A stretch of 64,000 nt of DNA from Mucilaginibacter sp. UR6-11 (GCF_020880695.1 NZ_JAJIWO010000006.1:248001-312000); one strand, 5' to 3'; shown: positions 1 through 8,697, numbered from the stretch's first letter. The notes: a model not told the origin generated them from the letters alone. Made by a program: numbers and translations.

Positions 1-1706
1 AAAAACTGTTTATAGTCGGTCTGTACCAGGTCCAAGCCAATATCTGATCTTATTTTCAAGCCCTTAACCGGCGTTAGCTCTAAAAACGCGTTGCCTAATA
101 TGGTATAATTATAATTGTTATCATTTGTTGAAGCGGCTTGTTGCACGGGGTTAATACCATCGCCTAAAAAGTTTCCCAGTTTGGCATCCTGTTTTGGTAA
201 ATCCACAAACTGGCCGTTTGGCCCGTAAACCGGCGTACCTGACGTACGGAATAATGCATAACGCACCACACTCGGCGCGGCGCCTGAAAATCCGTCACCG
301 GAGGTGCCAACCAGCCTCGTTTTAGAATAAGCTAAGTTAACATTGGTACCAATTTTAAGATATTTTGTTACATTGCTGTTGATAGCCGTACGTAAATTAT
401 ACCGGTTAAATGATGAGTTTTGAATTAAACCACCCTGGCTGAAGATATTGCCGGATACGATATAATTTGAATTATCATTACCGCCGCTTACTGATAAGTT
501 GATATTGGTTACCGGTGCAGGCTTCAACACCTCTTTCAACCAGTTTACATCTGATAAGGTACGGGCCAGGCTATCAGAAATGAGTGGTCTGTTGTCATTA
601 GTAGCTGCTGTGTTATACGCCTTAACATATTGGGCCGTGTTAGCCATTTTTATCAGGTTGGTAGCGCTTTGAACTCCCGAATACATACTCAGGTTAAGCT
701 TCGACTTACCTGATGCACCATGTTTGGTCGTAATTATAATCACCCCGCCCGCAGCACGTGCTCCATAAATAGCAGCAGATGAAGCGTCTTTTAGTATGTT
801 AATGCTTTCAATATCGCTGGGCGCTATTTCATTGATCCCGTCTGTTGTTGGCACGCCATCAACAATGTATAATGGCGAAACACCATTAACTGTACCTAAA
901 CCGCGAACGTGAACCGAAATGGCGTCACCGGGCGCACCAGTATTTTGCGTTACCGACACACCTGCAGCTTTACCCTGAATAATTTGTTCAACGCCGCCAA
1001 CAGGCAAACCGTTAAGGTCCTTACTGCTTATCACAGAAACCGCACCGGTAAGGTCCTTTTTCTTTTGTGTGCCGTAACCCACAACTATTACTTCGTTTAT
1101 ACTGCCGCTAAGCTCCTTAAGCACAACTTTTATGCGGGTATTGTTACCAACGGGAATGTCCTGCGGTTGATAGCCGACATAAGAAACCGTCAACGTCGTA
1201 TTTTCAGGTACAGTAACCGTGAAATTTCCGTTTAAATCGGTAACCGAGAGGCTATTACCACCTTTAATGCCGATGGTGGCGCCAGGTAATGTTTCGCCTT
1301 TTTCATCGGTAACCGTACCGGTAACGGTTATATCAGCTACTTGAGGAGCTGATTTTAGGGTTATAACAATCAATTTATCTGACATGACTTTGTAAGCCAG
1401 GCCAGTGTTCGATAAAGCATTATCCAGTATTTGAGTAACGGTTAAATCCCTTGCATTTACATTTACTGTTTGATTAGGGATTGCCTGGTTATTATATAGA
1501 AAAGAGTAATTGCTCTTTCTTTCCAGGAGGTCAAAAAATTTCTCCAGGTTAACGTTCTTCACGTTAAGATTCAGCTTTTCCTGTGAACGCACCTTGGCAC
1601 TAACGTGCAATAAGGTTAACATAATAAAAACACACGTTAATTTCACGCAGAGTAGAATTTTTTTGACAATAGTTTGCTTGATGAAAGAACTATAAGTTTT
1701 TTTCAT
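1..1706 (-). CDS. SusC/RagA-type TonB-dependent receptor with STN domain (3' part beyond window)
   Basis: Outer-membrane TonB-dependent importer. Translating from the ATG at 1704-1706 leftwards gives about 568 residues with no stop before the window edge, so the C-terminal barrel is missing here. The start MKKTYSSFIKQTIVKK leads into a hydrophobic signal segment ending near VSAKVRSQ. An STN domain follows (about residues 48-100, NLNVKNVNLEKFFDLL), then a carboxypeptidase-like beta domain (about 110-190, TGTVTDEKGETLPGATI), then the SusC plug with VVGYGTQKKKDLTGAV and ILKDASSAAIYGARAA. STN domains in such receptors contact FecR-type anti-sigma factors; a fecR gene lies directly upstream on the same strand and an ECF sigma gene beyond it. 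The receptor is therefore probably both transporter and signal transducer. No SusD is visible; it would lie beyond the edge. Substrate unknown. Confidence 0.93.
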   Translation of the reverse strand, partial: MKKTYSSFIKQTIVKKILLCVKLTCVFIMLTLLHVSAKVRSQEKLNLNVKNVNLEKFFDLLERKSNYSFLYNNQAIPNQTVNVNARDLTVTQILDNALSNTGLAYKVMSDKLIVITLKSAPQVADITVTGTVTDEKGETLPGATIGIKGGNSLSVTDLNGNFTVTVPENTTLTVSYVGYQPQDIPVGNNTRIKVVLKELSGSINEVIVVGYGTQKKKDLTGAVSVISSKDLNGLPVGGVEQIIQGKAAGVSVTQNTGAPGDAISVHVRGLGTVNGVSPLYIVDGVPTTDGINEIAPSDIESINILKDASSAAIYGARAAGGVIIITTKHGASGKSKLNLSMYSGVQSATNLIKMANTAQYVKAYNTAATNDNRPLISDSLARTLSDVNWLKEVLKPAPVTNINLSVSGGNDNSNYIVSGNIFSQGGLIQNSSFNRYNLRTAINSNVTKYLKIGTNVNLAYSKTRLVGTSGDGFSGAAPSVVRYALFRTSGTPVYGPNGQFVDLPKQDAKLGNFLGDGINPVQQAASTNDNNYNYTILGNAFLELTPVKGLKIRSDIGLDLVQTDYKQF

Positions 1707-1779
1707 ACTTTTGGTTTGTTGAGGTTAATAAAATCTAAAAAAGCCTGAGATCCAGCCAGATATTAGGTTAATTGGTACA

Positions 1780-1829
1780 ATAGCCGCAACAGAGGAAGTG
1801 TTCCCGCACTTCCTTATTTTTTGGGCTAT
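1780..1829. terminator. Nested hairpin between fecR and the susC-like gene
   Basis: Inner perfect arms AGGAAGTG (1793-1800) and CACTTCCT (1807-1814) enclose a 6-base loop; outer arms ATAGCC (1780-1785) and GGCTAT (1824-1829) also pair. A T-rich tract follows the inner stem on the plus strand only, where no gene ends. On the minus strand it could act as a partial terminator or processing element separating the anti-sigma gene from the receptor gene. Function is inferred. Confidence 0.4.
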
Positions 1830-1899
1830 AAATTGATTAATGTAGCCTATGTCATCGCATTTTCCTTTCTTCTCTTTAAGTTTATTGGCAACTGGTTAA

Positions 1900-2988
1900 T
1901 TACCATATATGTATTTGGTTATTATTTATGCTATAATGAAATGACCCGGTAAGTTGCAAAGCGCCCATCACTTCATTAATATCCTGATCTTTAAAACGGC
2001 CGGTAAACTGCCTGGCCACATACTTATTGTTATCAAAAATGATATTTACATTATACCAACGCTCCAGGCGACCTGCCAGGTCGGCAAAGGCCTCCCTTTT
2101 AAAGGTTAAGTAATTGCTTACCCATGCAGTTTCAGTAATTTCATTGTTCGGAACAAGATTTTTAACAACATCCTCATTTTTGGGGTTAGCAACAGAATCA
2201 GCAACGGGCTGATTACTGACTACTATTTTTTGGGCGTTATTCATGACCTTATTTATGGTAACCTTTTCATTAGGTTTTAAAACAATGATGCTTCCCGGCC
2301 TGGCTTCATTTAATATCTCAACCTTTCCTCTTATCAGCGTAGTTTCGATAAATGTATCCCCTTTATAGGCTTTCACATTAAAAGCCGTGCCTAAAACAAC
2401 AACGTTTAATTTCCCAGCATGCACTATGAACGGGTGTTCGGTATCATGTTTGACATCAAAATAGGCTTCGCCAATAAGATTTATTTCGCGTTTACCGCTT
2501 TCACTATTAGAATAAGTAATGACAGAACCGGAATTAAGCCATACTACCGAGCCGTCAGGTAATGTTGACCGTATCCGTTTTCCATAACCGACAGCTAATG
2601 ATTGCGGCTCATTTACATTAACCTTCCTTGATAAATGCATGATCCACGCACCAATAACAAATAACGGAATCAAAGCCGCAGCAATCATCCAGCTTTTAAA
2701 ACGGCTGTGCGGCAAGGGCTCAAGCGGTTGATTGAACATGGTGCGTTCCATGAATCCATTTTCCTCCATAAACTGATCAAATTTATTCAACCCGCGTTCT
2801 AACGCGCGACGTTCGTCAATTGAGGTAACAGCTGAAGCTTCAAGTCTAAGTTTTTTGAGATTTTCAAAATCAACGCGGCGTTCGGGTTCATTAATAAAAA
2901 TTGATTCCATTTCGGCAAACTCCGCGGCAGAAAGCTCATCCGCAAGTGCTCCAGATATTAAACGCCAAATTCTTTCTTCTGATGCCAT
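1900..2988 (-). CDS. FecR-family anti-sigma factor
   Basis: Inner-membrane anti-sigma factor expected to hold the neighbouring ECF sigma until its partner receptor signals. From the ATG at 2986-2988 the protein is 362 residues. A cytoplasmic helical N-terminus (MASEERIWRLISGALADE) precedes one membrane span at about residues 99-119 (WMIAAALIPLFVIGAWIM). A periplasmic FecR domain follows (GKRIRSTLPDGSVVWLNSGS, then EAYFDVKHDTEHPFIV), with a C-terminal DUF4974-like domain (LTFKREAFADLAGRLERWYNV). A longer reading from 3036 would add 16 hydrophobic residues ahead of the cytoplasmic domain, which does not fit this family, so the inner ATG was chosen. The order fecR then receptor on one strand matches STN-FecR signalling, but the sigma gene is divergent rather than upstream in the same operon. 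Confidence 0.92.
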   Translation of the reverse strand: MASEERIWRLISGALADELSAAEFAEMESIFINEPERRVDFENLKKLRLEASAVTSIDERRALERGLNKFDQFMEENGFMERTMFNQPLEPLPHSRFKSWMIAAALIPLFVIGAWIMHLSRKVNVNEPQSLAVGYGKRIRSTLPDGSVVWLNSGSVITYSNSESGKREINLIGEAYFDVKHDTEHPFIVHAGKLNVVVLGTAFNVKAYKGDTFIETTLIRGKVEILNEARPGSIIVLKPNEKVTINKVMNNAQKIVVSNQPVADSVANPKNEDVVKNLVPNNEITETAWVSNYLTFKREAFADLAGRLERWYNVNIIFDNNKYVARQFTGRFKDQDINEVMGALQLTGSFHYSINNNQIHIW

Positions 2989-3036
2989 ATACGTAAAGAC
3001 ACACCAAAAACAAAATACCCCCAAAAGAAAAAACAT

Positions 3037-3121
3037 TTTTTTTTAAAAGCTTTTAAGTAAGTAATTAATATATCGTTAAAATAACGTTACCTTTATTTCA
3101 CCAATTGTTTATTGCAAACCT
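3037..3121. promoter_or_regulatory. Divergent fecR / ECF sigma intergenic region with inverted repeats
   Basis: The short region between the two start codons should hold promoters for both directions. It contains a perfect 14-base palindrome TTAAAAGCTTTTAA (3043-3056) and a 5-3-5 inverted repeat CGTTA-AAA-TAACG (3074-3086). Either could be an operator. No convincing Bacteroidetes -7 box was found, so promoter positions are not assigned. Confidence 0.35.
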
Positions 3122-3688
3122 ATGCAAGTCATCCTTAATGAAAAGTTTGAGCGGTCCGTCCTCAAAGACGAGCTGGTATTTAAGGACCTGTACCGACAAT
3201 ATTTTGTCAGGCTTTACCGGTTTGCCTTTTCGCTAACCCATTGCAAAGAGTCTGCTGAAGAAATTGTGCATGACGTTTTAATCAACCTCTGGAAAAAGCG
3301 AAATGATTTCACAGCAATAGCAAACCTTGATACCTATTTATATGTATCAGTGAAAAATCTTTCACTCAACCATTTAAGGAACGAAGCCAAACACGCCCAT
3401 GCCGCCATCGAGACTGTCTATAACGAAAGTGATCCCATTAGCGTTGACCCCGAAAGCCTATTGATTACTAAAGAGCAAACCGAACGGTTAAATACGGTCA
3501 TCAATCAGTTACCTCCAAAATGCAGAGCGATATTTAAATTAATTAAGGTCGATGGCTTGAAATATAAAGAGGTCGCCTCTTTAATGAATATATCGGCCAA
3601 AACGGTAGAAAATCAGCTGGCCATAGCGGTAAAGAAAATAGCAGAAACTATAAAAAGAGCAAAATCTCACACTATTGAGCGCCAATAG
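3122..3688 (+). CDS. ECF RNA polymerase sigma factor, Bacteroidetes type
   Basis: A 188-residue alternative sigma factor that directs RNA polymerase to a small regulon, probably including the adjacent receptor gene. Region 2 is at about residues 20-90 (FKDLYRQYFVRLYRFAFSLT, then SAEEIVHDVLINLWKKR). Region 4 with its helix-turn-helix is at about 125-180 (LPPKCRAIFKLIKVDGLKYK, then VASLMNISAKTVENQL). There is no region 3, as usual for the ECF class. It is transcribed away from the FecR anti-sigma gene; the two start codons are only about 130 bases apart. The pairing with FecR and the STN receptor is inferred from position and family knowledge. Confidence 0.93.
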   Translation: MQVILNEKFERSVLKDELVFKDLYRQYFVRLYRFAFSLTHCKESAEEIVHDVLINLWKKRNDFTAIANLDTYLYVSVKNLSLNHLRNEAKHAHAAIETVYNESDPISVDPESLLITKEQTERLNTVINQLPPKCRAIFKLIKVDGLKYKEVASLMNISAKTVENQLAIAVKKIAETIKRAKSHTIERQ

Positions 3689-3724
3689 TAAATCTACATC
3701 AAAACAGAACGATAAATGTTAATA

Positions 3725-3765
3725 CAGGACCGGCACTGCAAGAAATCCTGCCTGTGCCGGTCCTG
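3725..3765. terminator. Bidirectional terminator-like hairpin between sigma and catalase genes
   Basis: Perfect 12-base arms CAGGACCGGCAC (3725-3736) and GTGCCGGTCCTG (3754-3765) enclose a 17-base loop in the gap between two convergent genes. The stem is strong and GC-rich but lacks a long T run on either side. Position favours a shared terminator. Confidence 0.55.
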
Positions 3766-3782
3766 ATGTAAACTATGCCGTA

Positions 3783-5900
3783 TTAAGCCGGCACTTTATC
3801 ATTTTTCTCGCGTTCCCAAAAACGGTGTTGCGCAATGGCGTTTATAAAATCTTTTGGTGCCTTACCAACAATAACCCCCGGGGTATTCATTTTTTTAGCG
3901 ACGTAGGTTTCTTTTAAGAAAGCATCGTTATCTGTCGCAACAGCTTTACAATGAAGATAAGCTTCATTTACAAAATGGATTGCATTGACATTGGTATTAA
4001 GCCCCGTTGAGCCAGCAGGCACATAAACTGCGTCAAATAGCACAGATGCAGCCGTAAGGAAACTCATATCCACTTTAATGTCAGATCCTTTGCTATCTTT
4101 AATAAACCCGCCGTGCGGAGCTATCAGTTTAATCTGTGCTCCTTCGGCTTCCAGGGTAGCCTTCATTGCCTTCAAAGAATCTCCATTTACACCATCGGTG
4201 GCCAATACTGCTATCTGCCGTGTTTTAATGGTGTCCTTAGGCGAATTTGCCATGCTTAGTGCAGGTGATTTACCGATCTGTTTTTTCGGGTTATCCTGGT
4301 AATCAGCCGGATTGGCATCAGCGCCAAAGTTGTGGTTCAATGGTTCCTGCGGTTTTGGCACGGACATGCCCAAACCTTCCGCTACTTTAGTAGCCAGAGG
4401 ATTACTGACCTTACTTAACAAACCGAGCACCCGCTCGCGTATGGCGACAGTTTCGCACTTACCCAGTTCAAAGCGCAAGGCATCAATAATATGATTTTGT
4501 TCAGGTTCAGACTGGCTGTTAAAGAACAATGTAGCCTGGCTGAAGAAATCCATAAAACTTTTACTGCGTGCCCTTACTTTACGTGCATCAATCCGCTCTT
4601 CGTAGGATGTAAAACCACCTTCAGTAATTTTTGCCTGCTGCGGCGATCCACCACCTGTGGTATTTGGGTGATAGCTTGATTTACCTACGTTGATTTGCTG
4701 GCGCATATGGCCATCGCGTTGGTTATTGTGCACAGGGTTTATTGACCGGTTGATAGGAATTTCATGAAAATTAGGGCCGCCTAACCTCGATAATTGCGTA
4801 TCTGTATAAGAAAACAACCGGCCCTGTAACAATGGGTCGTTGGTAAAATCTATACCGGGAACCAAATGCCCGGGGTGAAAAGCCACCTGCTCTGTCTCTG
4901 CAAAGAAATTATCCGGGTTACGGTTAAGCGTCATTTTCCCAATTCGGATCACCGGCACTACTTCCTCAGGGATCAGTTTGGTGGGATCCAGCAAATCAAA
5001 CGGAAACTTATGTTCATCCTCTTCAGGAATTAATTGTACGCCAAACTCCCATTCAGGAAAAGCGCCGCTTTCAATTGCTTCCCAAAGGTCCTGGCGATGA
5101 AAGTCTGAGTTTTTCCCCGATATTTTTTGGGCTTCGTCCCAGGCTACGGCATGCATACCTAATAACGGTTTCCAATGAAACTTAACAAAAGTTGATTTCC
5201 CCTCTGAATTGACAAACCGGAAAGTATGGATACCAAATCCTTCCATCATACGCAACGAGCGCGGTATTGCCCTGTCAGACATTGCCCACATAATCATGTG
5301 CATCGATTCAGGAGTGAGTGAGATAAAATCCCAAAAAGTATCGTGTGCGGAGGCAGCTTGCGGTATTTCATTATGCGGTTCAGGTTTTACCGCGTGGACC
5401 AGATCAGGAAATTTGATCGCATCCTGGATAAAAAATACCGGAATATTATTACCTACCAGGTCAAAATTTCCTTCTTCAGTATAAAATTTTACTGCGAAAC
5501 CGCGTACGTCACGAGCCAGGTCGGTTGATCCCCTAAAACCAGCCACCGTAGAGAACCGTACAAATACCGGTGTCTTAACCGACGGATCCTGCAAAAAACC
5601 CGCCTTAGTGTATTTGGCCATAGATTCATAGACCTGAAAAAAACCGTGCGCCGCCGAACCGCGGGCATGCACAATCCGTTCAGGTATACGTTCATGATCA
5701 AAATGGGTGATTTTTTCACGCAGGATAAAATCTTCAAGCAGTGTAGCGCCGCGCTCACCTGCTTTTAGGGAGTTGGTATCATCATTGATCTTAACACCCT
5801 GGTCGGTAGTCATAAACTCACCGCTGCTTATTTCTTTATCGGGAGCCAGTTCATCAAGTTTTTTATTGGCCGAGGTTTCGAGGTTGTTTTTTTTAGTCAT
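3783..5900 (-). CDS. katE: Large-subunit (clade 2) heme catalase with DJ-1/PfpI-like C-terminal domain
   Basis: Breaks hydrogen peroxide down to water and oxygen. The 705-residue length matches the HPII/KatE group. The catalytic histidine is H78 in VHARGSAAHG; GNNIPVFFIQD carries the conserved distal Asn region; the heme-ligand Tyr lies in RLFSYTDTQLSRLGG. The C-terminal 145 or so residues (from KTRQIAVLATDGVNGDS) form the DJ-1/PfpI-like domain typical of large catalases. No signal peptide is seen, so it is probably cytoplasmic. An ankyrin-repeat gene ends 66 bases upstream on the same strand, suggesting co-transcription. The function call is firm; the symbol is by family. Confidence 0.96.
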   Translation of the reverse strand: MTKKNNLETSANKKLDELAPDKEISSGEFMTTDQGVKINDDTNSLKAGERGATLLEDFILREKITHFDHERIPERIVHARGSAAHGFFQVYESMAKYTKAGFLQDPSVKTPVFVRFSTVAGFRGSTDLARDVRGFAVKFYTEEGNFDLVGNNIPVFFIQDAIKFPDLVHAVKPEPHNEIPQAASAHDTFWDFISLTPESMHMIMWAMSDRAIPRSLRMMEGFGIHTFRFVNSEGKSTFVKFHWKPLLGMHAVAWDEAQKISGKNSDFHRQDLWEAIESGAFPEWEFGVQLIPEEDEHKFPFDLLDPTKLIPEEVVPVIRIGKMTLNRNPDNFFAETEQVAFHPGHLVPGIDFTNDPLLQGRLFSYTDTQLSRLGGPNFHEIPINRSINPVHNNQRDGHMRQQINVGKSSYHPNTTGGGSPQQAKITEGGFTSYEERIDARKVRARSKSFMDFFSQATLFFNSQSEPEQNHIIDALRFELGKCETVAIRERVLGLLSKVSNPLATKVAEGLGMSVPKPQEPLNHNFGADANPADYQDNPKKQIGKSPALSMANSPKDTIKTRQIAVLATDGVNGDSLKAMKATLEAEGAQIKLIAPHGGFIKDSKGSDIKVDMSFLTAASVLFDAVYVPAGSTGLNTNVNAIHFVNEAYLHCKAVATDNDAFLKETYVAKKMNTPGVIVGKAPKDFINAIAQHRFWEREKNDKVPA

Positions 5901-5966
5901 GGCAGGTTTTAATTTGTCCTTTTAAAACCCGCAGGTGCTAGTATTGTTTCGTTATACTATAAAATA

Positions 5967-6449
5967 TTAACCCATATTTTCACTCAGCATTTCAAGTGCA
6001 GTTTGATTTCCTTGTTGGGCTGCCAGGTCCATAACTGAAAGGCCGGCGGTGTTCAGAATAGTTTTATCTGCGCCGCGTGCTAATAATAATTTAACCAGCT
6101 CATTCCGGCCAAACATAGCTGCAAACATCAGGGCCGTACCTCCATTTCCATGTTGAAGGTTTAGATGCGCACCATGCTTAATTAATAATTCAGCGATATC
6201 AGGATACCCTTTAAAAGCAACACCCATTAATGCGGTGTTGCCGCCGGCGTCAGCGCCGTTGACATCAGCTCCGGCCTCCAGTAATAACCTGGCTGCCTCA
6301 TATTGATTATTATAGCAGGCAATAATAAGTGGTGTGTAGCCTTTTTCATCACGGTGCTCAAGGTTGGCATTTTGACGAATAAGCTCTGCCAACACTTCAA
6401 GTTCTCCCTTACGCGCAGCAGGAATAATAAGTTCGTTAATATCTATCAT
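5967..6449 (-). CDS. Ankyrin-repeat protein upstream of catalase
   Basis: A 160-residue protein built almost wholly of about four ankyrin repeats (for example GYTPLIIACYNNQYEAARLL, GNTALMGVAFKGYPDIAELL and GTALMFAAMFGRNELVKLLL). There is no signal peptide or membrane segment. Ankyrin genes next to catalase genes are known elsewhere (ankB with katB in Pseudomonas aeruginosa; an ankyrin protein beside katA in Campylobacter linked to heme supply). By analogy this protein may help maturation or heme loading of the catalase. That role is inference; the repeats are plain. Confidence 0.9.
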   Translation of the reverse strand: MIDINELIIPAARKGELEVLAELIRQNANLEHRDEKGYTPLIIACYNNQYEAARLLLEAGADVNGADAGGNTALMGVAFKGYPDIAELLIKHGAHLNLQHGNGGTALMFAAMFGRNELVKLLLARGADKTILNTAGLSVMDLAAQQGNQTALEMLSENMG

Positions 6450-6588
6450 GGAATTAATTTATAAAGCAACCCATTTCTATTGCCTTTTGTTTCCAACAAA
6501 AGCTATTCGCAGAACGGAACTTTATAATTTAATTTGTCTTAGGACGATCCATATAGCCGGTATTTAAAAGAAAAGATCAAAACAGTAA

Positions 6589-7071
6589 CTAAGGATGTAT
6601 TGGTGAAGCCATTTCTGCTTTGGCTTCACGCATAACAAATGTACTTTCTATAGAGCCAATAGAGAATTTTTCGAAAAGGTTATTCATCAAAAAAACATGA
6701 TAAGCATCGAGGTCTTTTACTGCAACACGCAGTATAAAATCATATTGACCCGACATATGATAGCATTCTAATACTTCCGGCAATTTTATAATCTCTTTTT
6801 CAAAATGGTTAATTATTTCTTTGCTGTGATCTTTTAGATGGACATGGGTAAAAGCAGTGAACCCCCTGCCGATCATTTTAGGATCCAACACGGCGACATA
6901 TTTTTTTATATAGCCTTTTTCCTGCATCCGGCGGATCCGGTCATTGATAGTGCTGGCACTTTTAAAAAGCTTCGCCCCTATCTCCTTGTTGGTAAGGCGG
7001 GCATTATCCTGCAAAATCTGGAGGATGCGAATATCTGTTTGATCAAGTTTATCGAGCATATCGTATATCAT
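6589..7071 (-). CDS. Lrp/AsnC-family transcriptional regulator
   Basis: A DNA-binding regulator of 160 residues with an N-terminal winged helix (LDQTDIRILQILQDNARLTN, then GAKLFKSASTINDRIRRMQ) and a C-terminal RAM/AsnC ligand domain (about residues 75-150, containing LPEVLECYHMSGQYDFILRV). A shorter start at the ATG ending at 7059 (MLDKLDQTD) is about equally likely. It is divergent from the phenylalanine/tyrosine degradation operon with 126 bases between, so control of that operon by an aromatic amino acid or an intermediate is a reasonable inference. Confidence 0.93.
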   Translation of the reverse strand: MIYDMLDKLDQTDIRILQILQDNARLTNKEIGAKLFKSASTINDRIRRMQEKGYIKKYVAVLDPKMIGRGFTAFTHVHLKDHSKEIINHFEKEIIKLPEVLECYHMSGQYDFILRVAVKDLDAYHVFLMNNLFEKFSIGSIESTFVMREAKAEMASPIHP

Positions 7072-7082
7072 TCGGTTTAAGC

Positions 7083-7100
7083 AAATTTAAATTTAAATTT
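7083..7100. promoter_or_regulatory. 18-base AT palindrome in the Lrp / catabolic operon intergenic region
   Basis: Three AAATTT units in tandem form a perfectly self-complementary 18-base tract 11 bases before the Lrp-type gene. Lrp-family proteins favour AT-rich dyads, so this may be an autoregulatory operator shared with the divergent operon. Low-complexity AT sequence is common here, so the call is tentative. Confidence 0.35.
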
Positions 7101-7197
7101 TCGTTTATTATCCAGTTTTTATATCAAAAACCCGTATATATAACTCATTTTATACCAGTGTACTGTTTTTTGGCCTGCAAAGCCGGAACTTTAAGAA

Positions 7198-8085
7198 ATG
7201 AAACTGGTGACCTATAAAACAAATAACCACGAACAGCAAGGACAGCTTGTTGACGAACTGCTGTATAATCTGCAAACCAATGAACAAGTCCATGACTATG
7301 AACTTTTAGCGCCCGTTCCGCATCCGCCTTCGTGCCGTGACGCTTATGCGTTTCGTCAACATGTTGAATCGGCCAGGCGCAACCGTGGATTAAGTATGAT
7401 AGCTGAGTTTGATCAATATCCCATTTTTTACTTCACCAATCATCGGGCTATTTACGGGCCGGGCCCCATTTATTGCATGCCGGATCATTTTAATAAACTT
7501 GATTTTGAACTGGAAGTAGCGATTGTTATAGGCAGGCAGGGTCGAAATATTAAAGCTATGGACGCCGATCAATATATAAAGGGCTATACTATAATGAATG
7601 ACCTGAGCGCCCGTACCTTGCAAATGGAAGAGATGCTTTTAAACCTCGGCCCTGCTAAAGGAAAAGATTTTGCAACAGTGATTGGCCCCTGGCTGGTGAC
7701 ACCCGATGAACTGGAAAAATTTAAAGTGAAGCCTAAACCCGGGCATATCGGCAATAACTATAATCTTGAGATGATCTGCAGGGTTAATAATATAGAGGTA
7801 TCACGTGGCAATATGGCCGATATGGACTGGACATTTGCTGAAATTATCGAGCGGGCATCGTATGGTGTAAATCTTTATCCGGGTGATGTTATAGGCTCCG
7901 GCACGGTAGGTACCGGTTGTTTTTTGGAACTAAATGGTACCGGTTTATTAAACGATCCAAACTATAAAGCACAATGGCTGCAGCCCGGTGACGTGGTTGA
8001 AATGACCATCACCGGCTTGGGTACATTAACCAATACAATTATAGCCGAAGATACTGACTGGTCAATTTTAAACTTAAAGAAATGA
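7198..8085 (+). CDS. Fumarylacetoacetate hydrolase family protein
   Basis: Probable last enzyme of tyrosine breakdown, splitting fumarylacetoacetate into fumarate and acetoacetate. The 295-residue protein shows the FAH fold signatures: the metal-site region LDFELEVAIVIGRQGRNI, then YTIMNDLSARTLQ, and GDVIGSGTVGTGCFLELN near the C-terminus. It is the first gene of an operon with homogentisate and hydroxyphenylpyruvate dioxygenases, which supports a true fumarylacetoacetase over other FAH-superfamily hydrolases. Its end overlaps the next start by four bases (ATGA). Confidence 0.9.
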   Translation: MKLVTYKTNNHEQQGQLVDELLYNLQTNEQVHDYELLAPVPHPPSCRDAYAFRQHVESARRNRGLSMIAEFDQYPIFYFTNHRAIYGPGPIYCMPDHFNKLDFELEVAIVIGRQGRNIKAMDADQYIKGYTIMNDLSARTLQMEEMLLNLGPAKGKDFATVIGPWLVTPDELEKFKVKPKPGHIGNNYNLEMICRVNNIEVSRGNMADMDWTFAEIIERASYGVNLYPGDVIGSGTVGTGCFLELNGTGLLNDPNYKAQWLQPGDVVEMTITGLGTLTNTIIAEDTDWSILNLKK

Positions 8086-8696
8086 AAAGTTTTGAAGCCA
8101 GTGAATTAACTATCGGACAGGTACATAATTACCTGCAACACGCCATAGCCCCGCGTCCTATTGCGCTGGTATCAACTATTGATCGTGCGGGGAAAGTGAA
8201 TTTGAGCCCGTTTAGTTTTTTTAATTTATTTAGCGCCAATCCCCCGGTGATAATTTTTTCGCCATCACGAAGGGTTAAAGACAATACCACCAAGCACACT
8301 TTAGAGAACCTGTACGAGGTTAGGGAGTGCGTGGTTAATATTGTTGATTACAACCTCGTTTTTAAAGTTAACCAGGCTAGTGCCGAATATGAAAAAGGCG
8401 TAAATGAATTCATTGAAGCCGGCTTAACCGAGCTTGCATCAATCCATATAAAACCGCCACGTGTAGCCGAATCGCCGGTGCAGTTGGAATGCACCGTGCA
8501 ACATATTATGCCATTAGGCAAAGGTCCCGGCGCAGGGAATCTGGTGATAGCCGAAGTGAAAACCATGCATTTCAGAGATGACCTTTTAGATGAATTGGGA
8601 AAACCCATGCAAGAAAAATTTGACCAGGTTGCGCGTTTAGGCGGCGACTGGTATTGCCGTACAACAGATCTATTTAAGTTACCAAAACCAATATAA
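8082..8696 (+). CDS. Flavin-reductase-like FMN-binding protein
   Basis: A 204-residue protein with the flavin reductase-like split-barrel fold: HAIAPRPIALVSTIDRAGKV near the N-terminus, then NLSPFSFFNLFSANPPVIIF, and CVVNIVDYNLVFKVNQAS. Such proteins bind FMN and usually reduce flavin with NAD(P)H or serve as small oxidoreductases. It lies inside the tyrosine operon, overlapping the hydrolase gene by four bases and ending one base before hmgA, so it is clearly co-transcribed. No standard step of the homogentisate route needs a flavin reductase, so its task there is unknown. Confidence 0.88.
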   Translation: MKSFEASELTIGQVHNYLQHAIAPRPIALVSTIDRAGKVNLSPFSFFNLFSANPPVIIFSPSRRVKDNTTKHTLENLYEVRECVVNIVDYNLVFKVNQASAEYEKGVNEFIEAGLTELASIHIKPPRVAESPVQLECTVQHIMPLGKGPGAGNLVIAEVKTMHFRDDLLDELGKPMQEKFDQVARLGGDWYCRTTDLFKLPKPI

Positions 8697-8697
8697 T

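Noticed and set aside
909..1235. Plus-strand open frame of 108 codons
   Set aside because: It lies antisense to the SusC-type receptor, whose plug motifs are clear on the minus strand.
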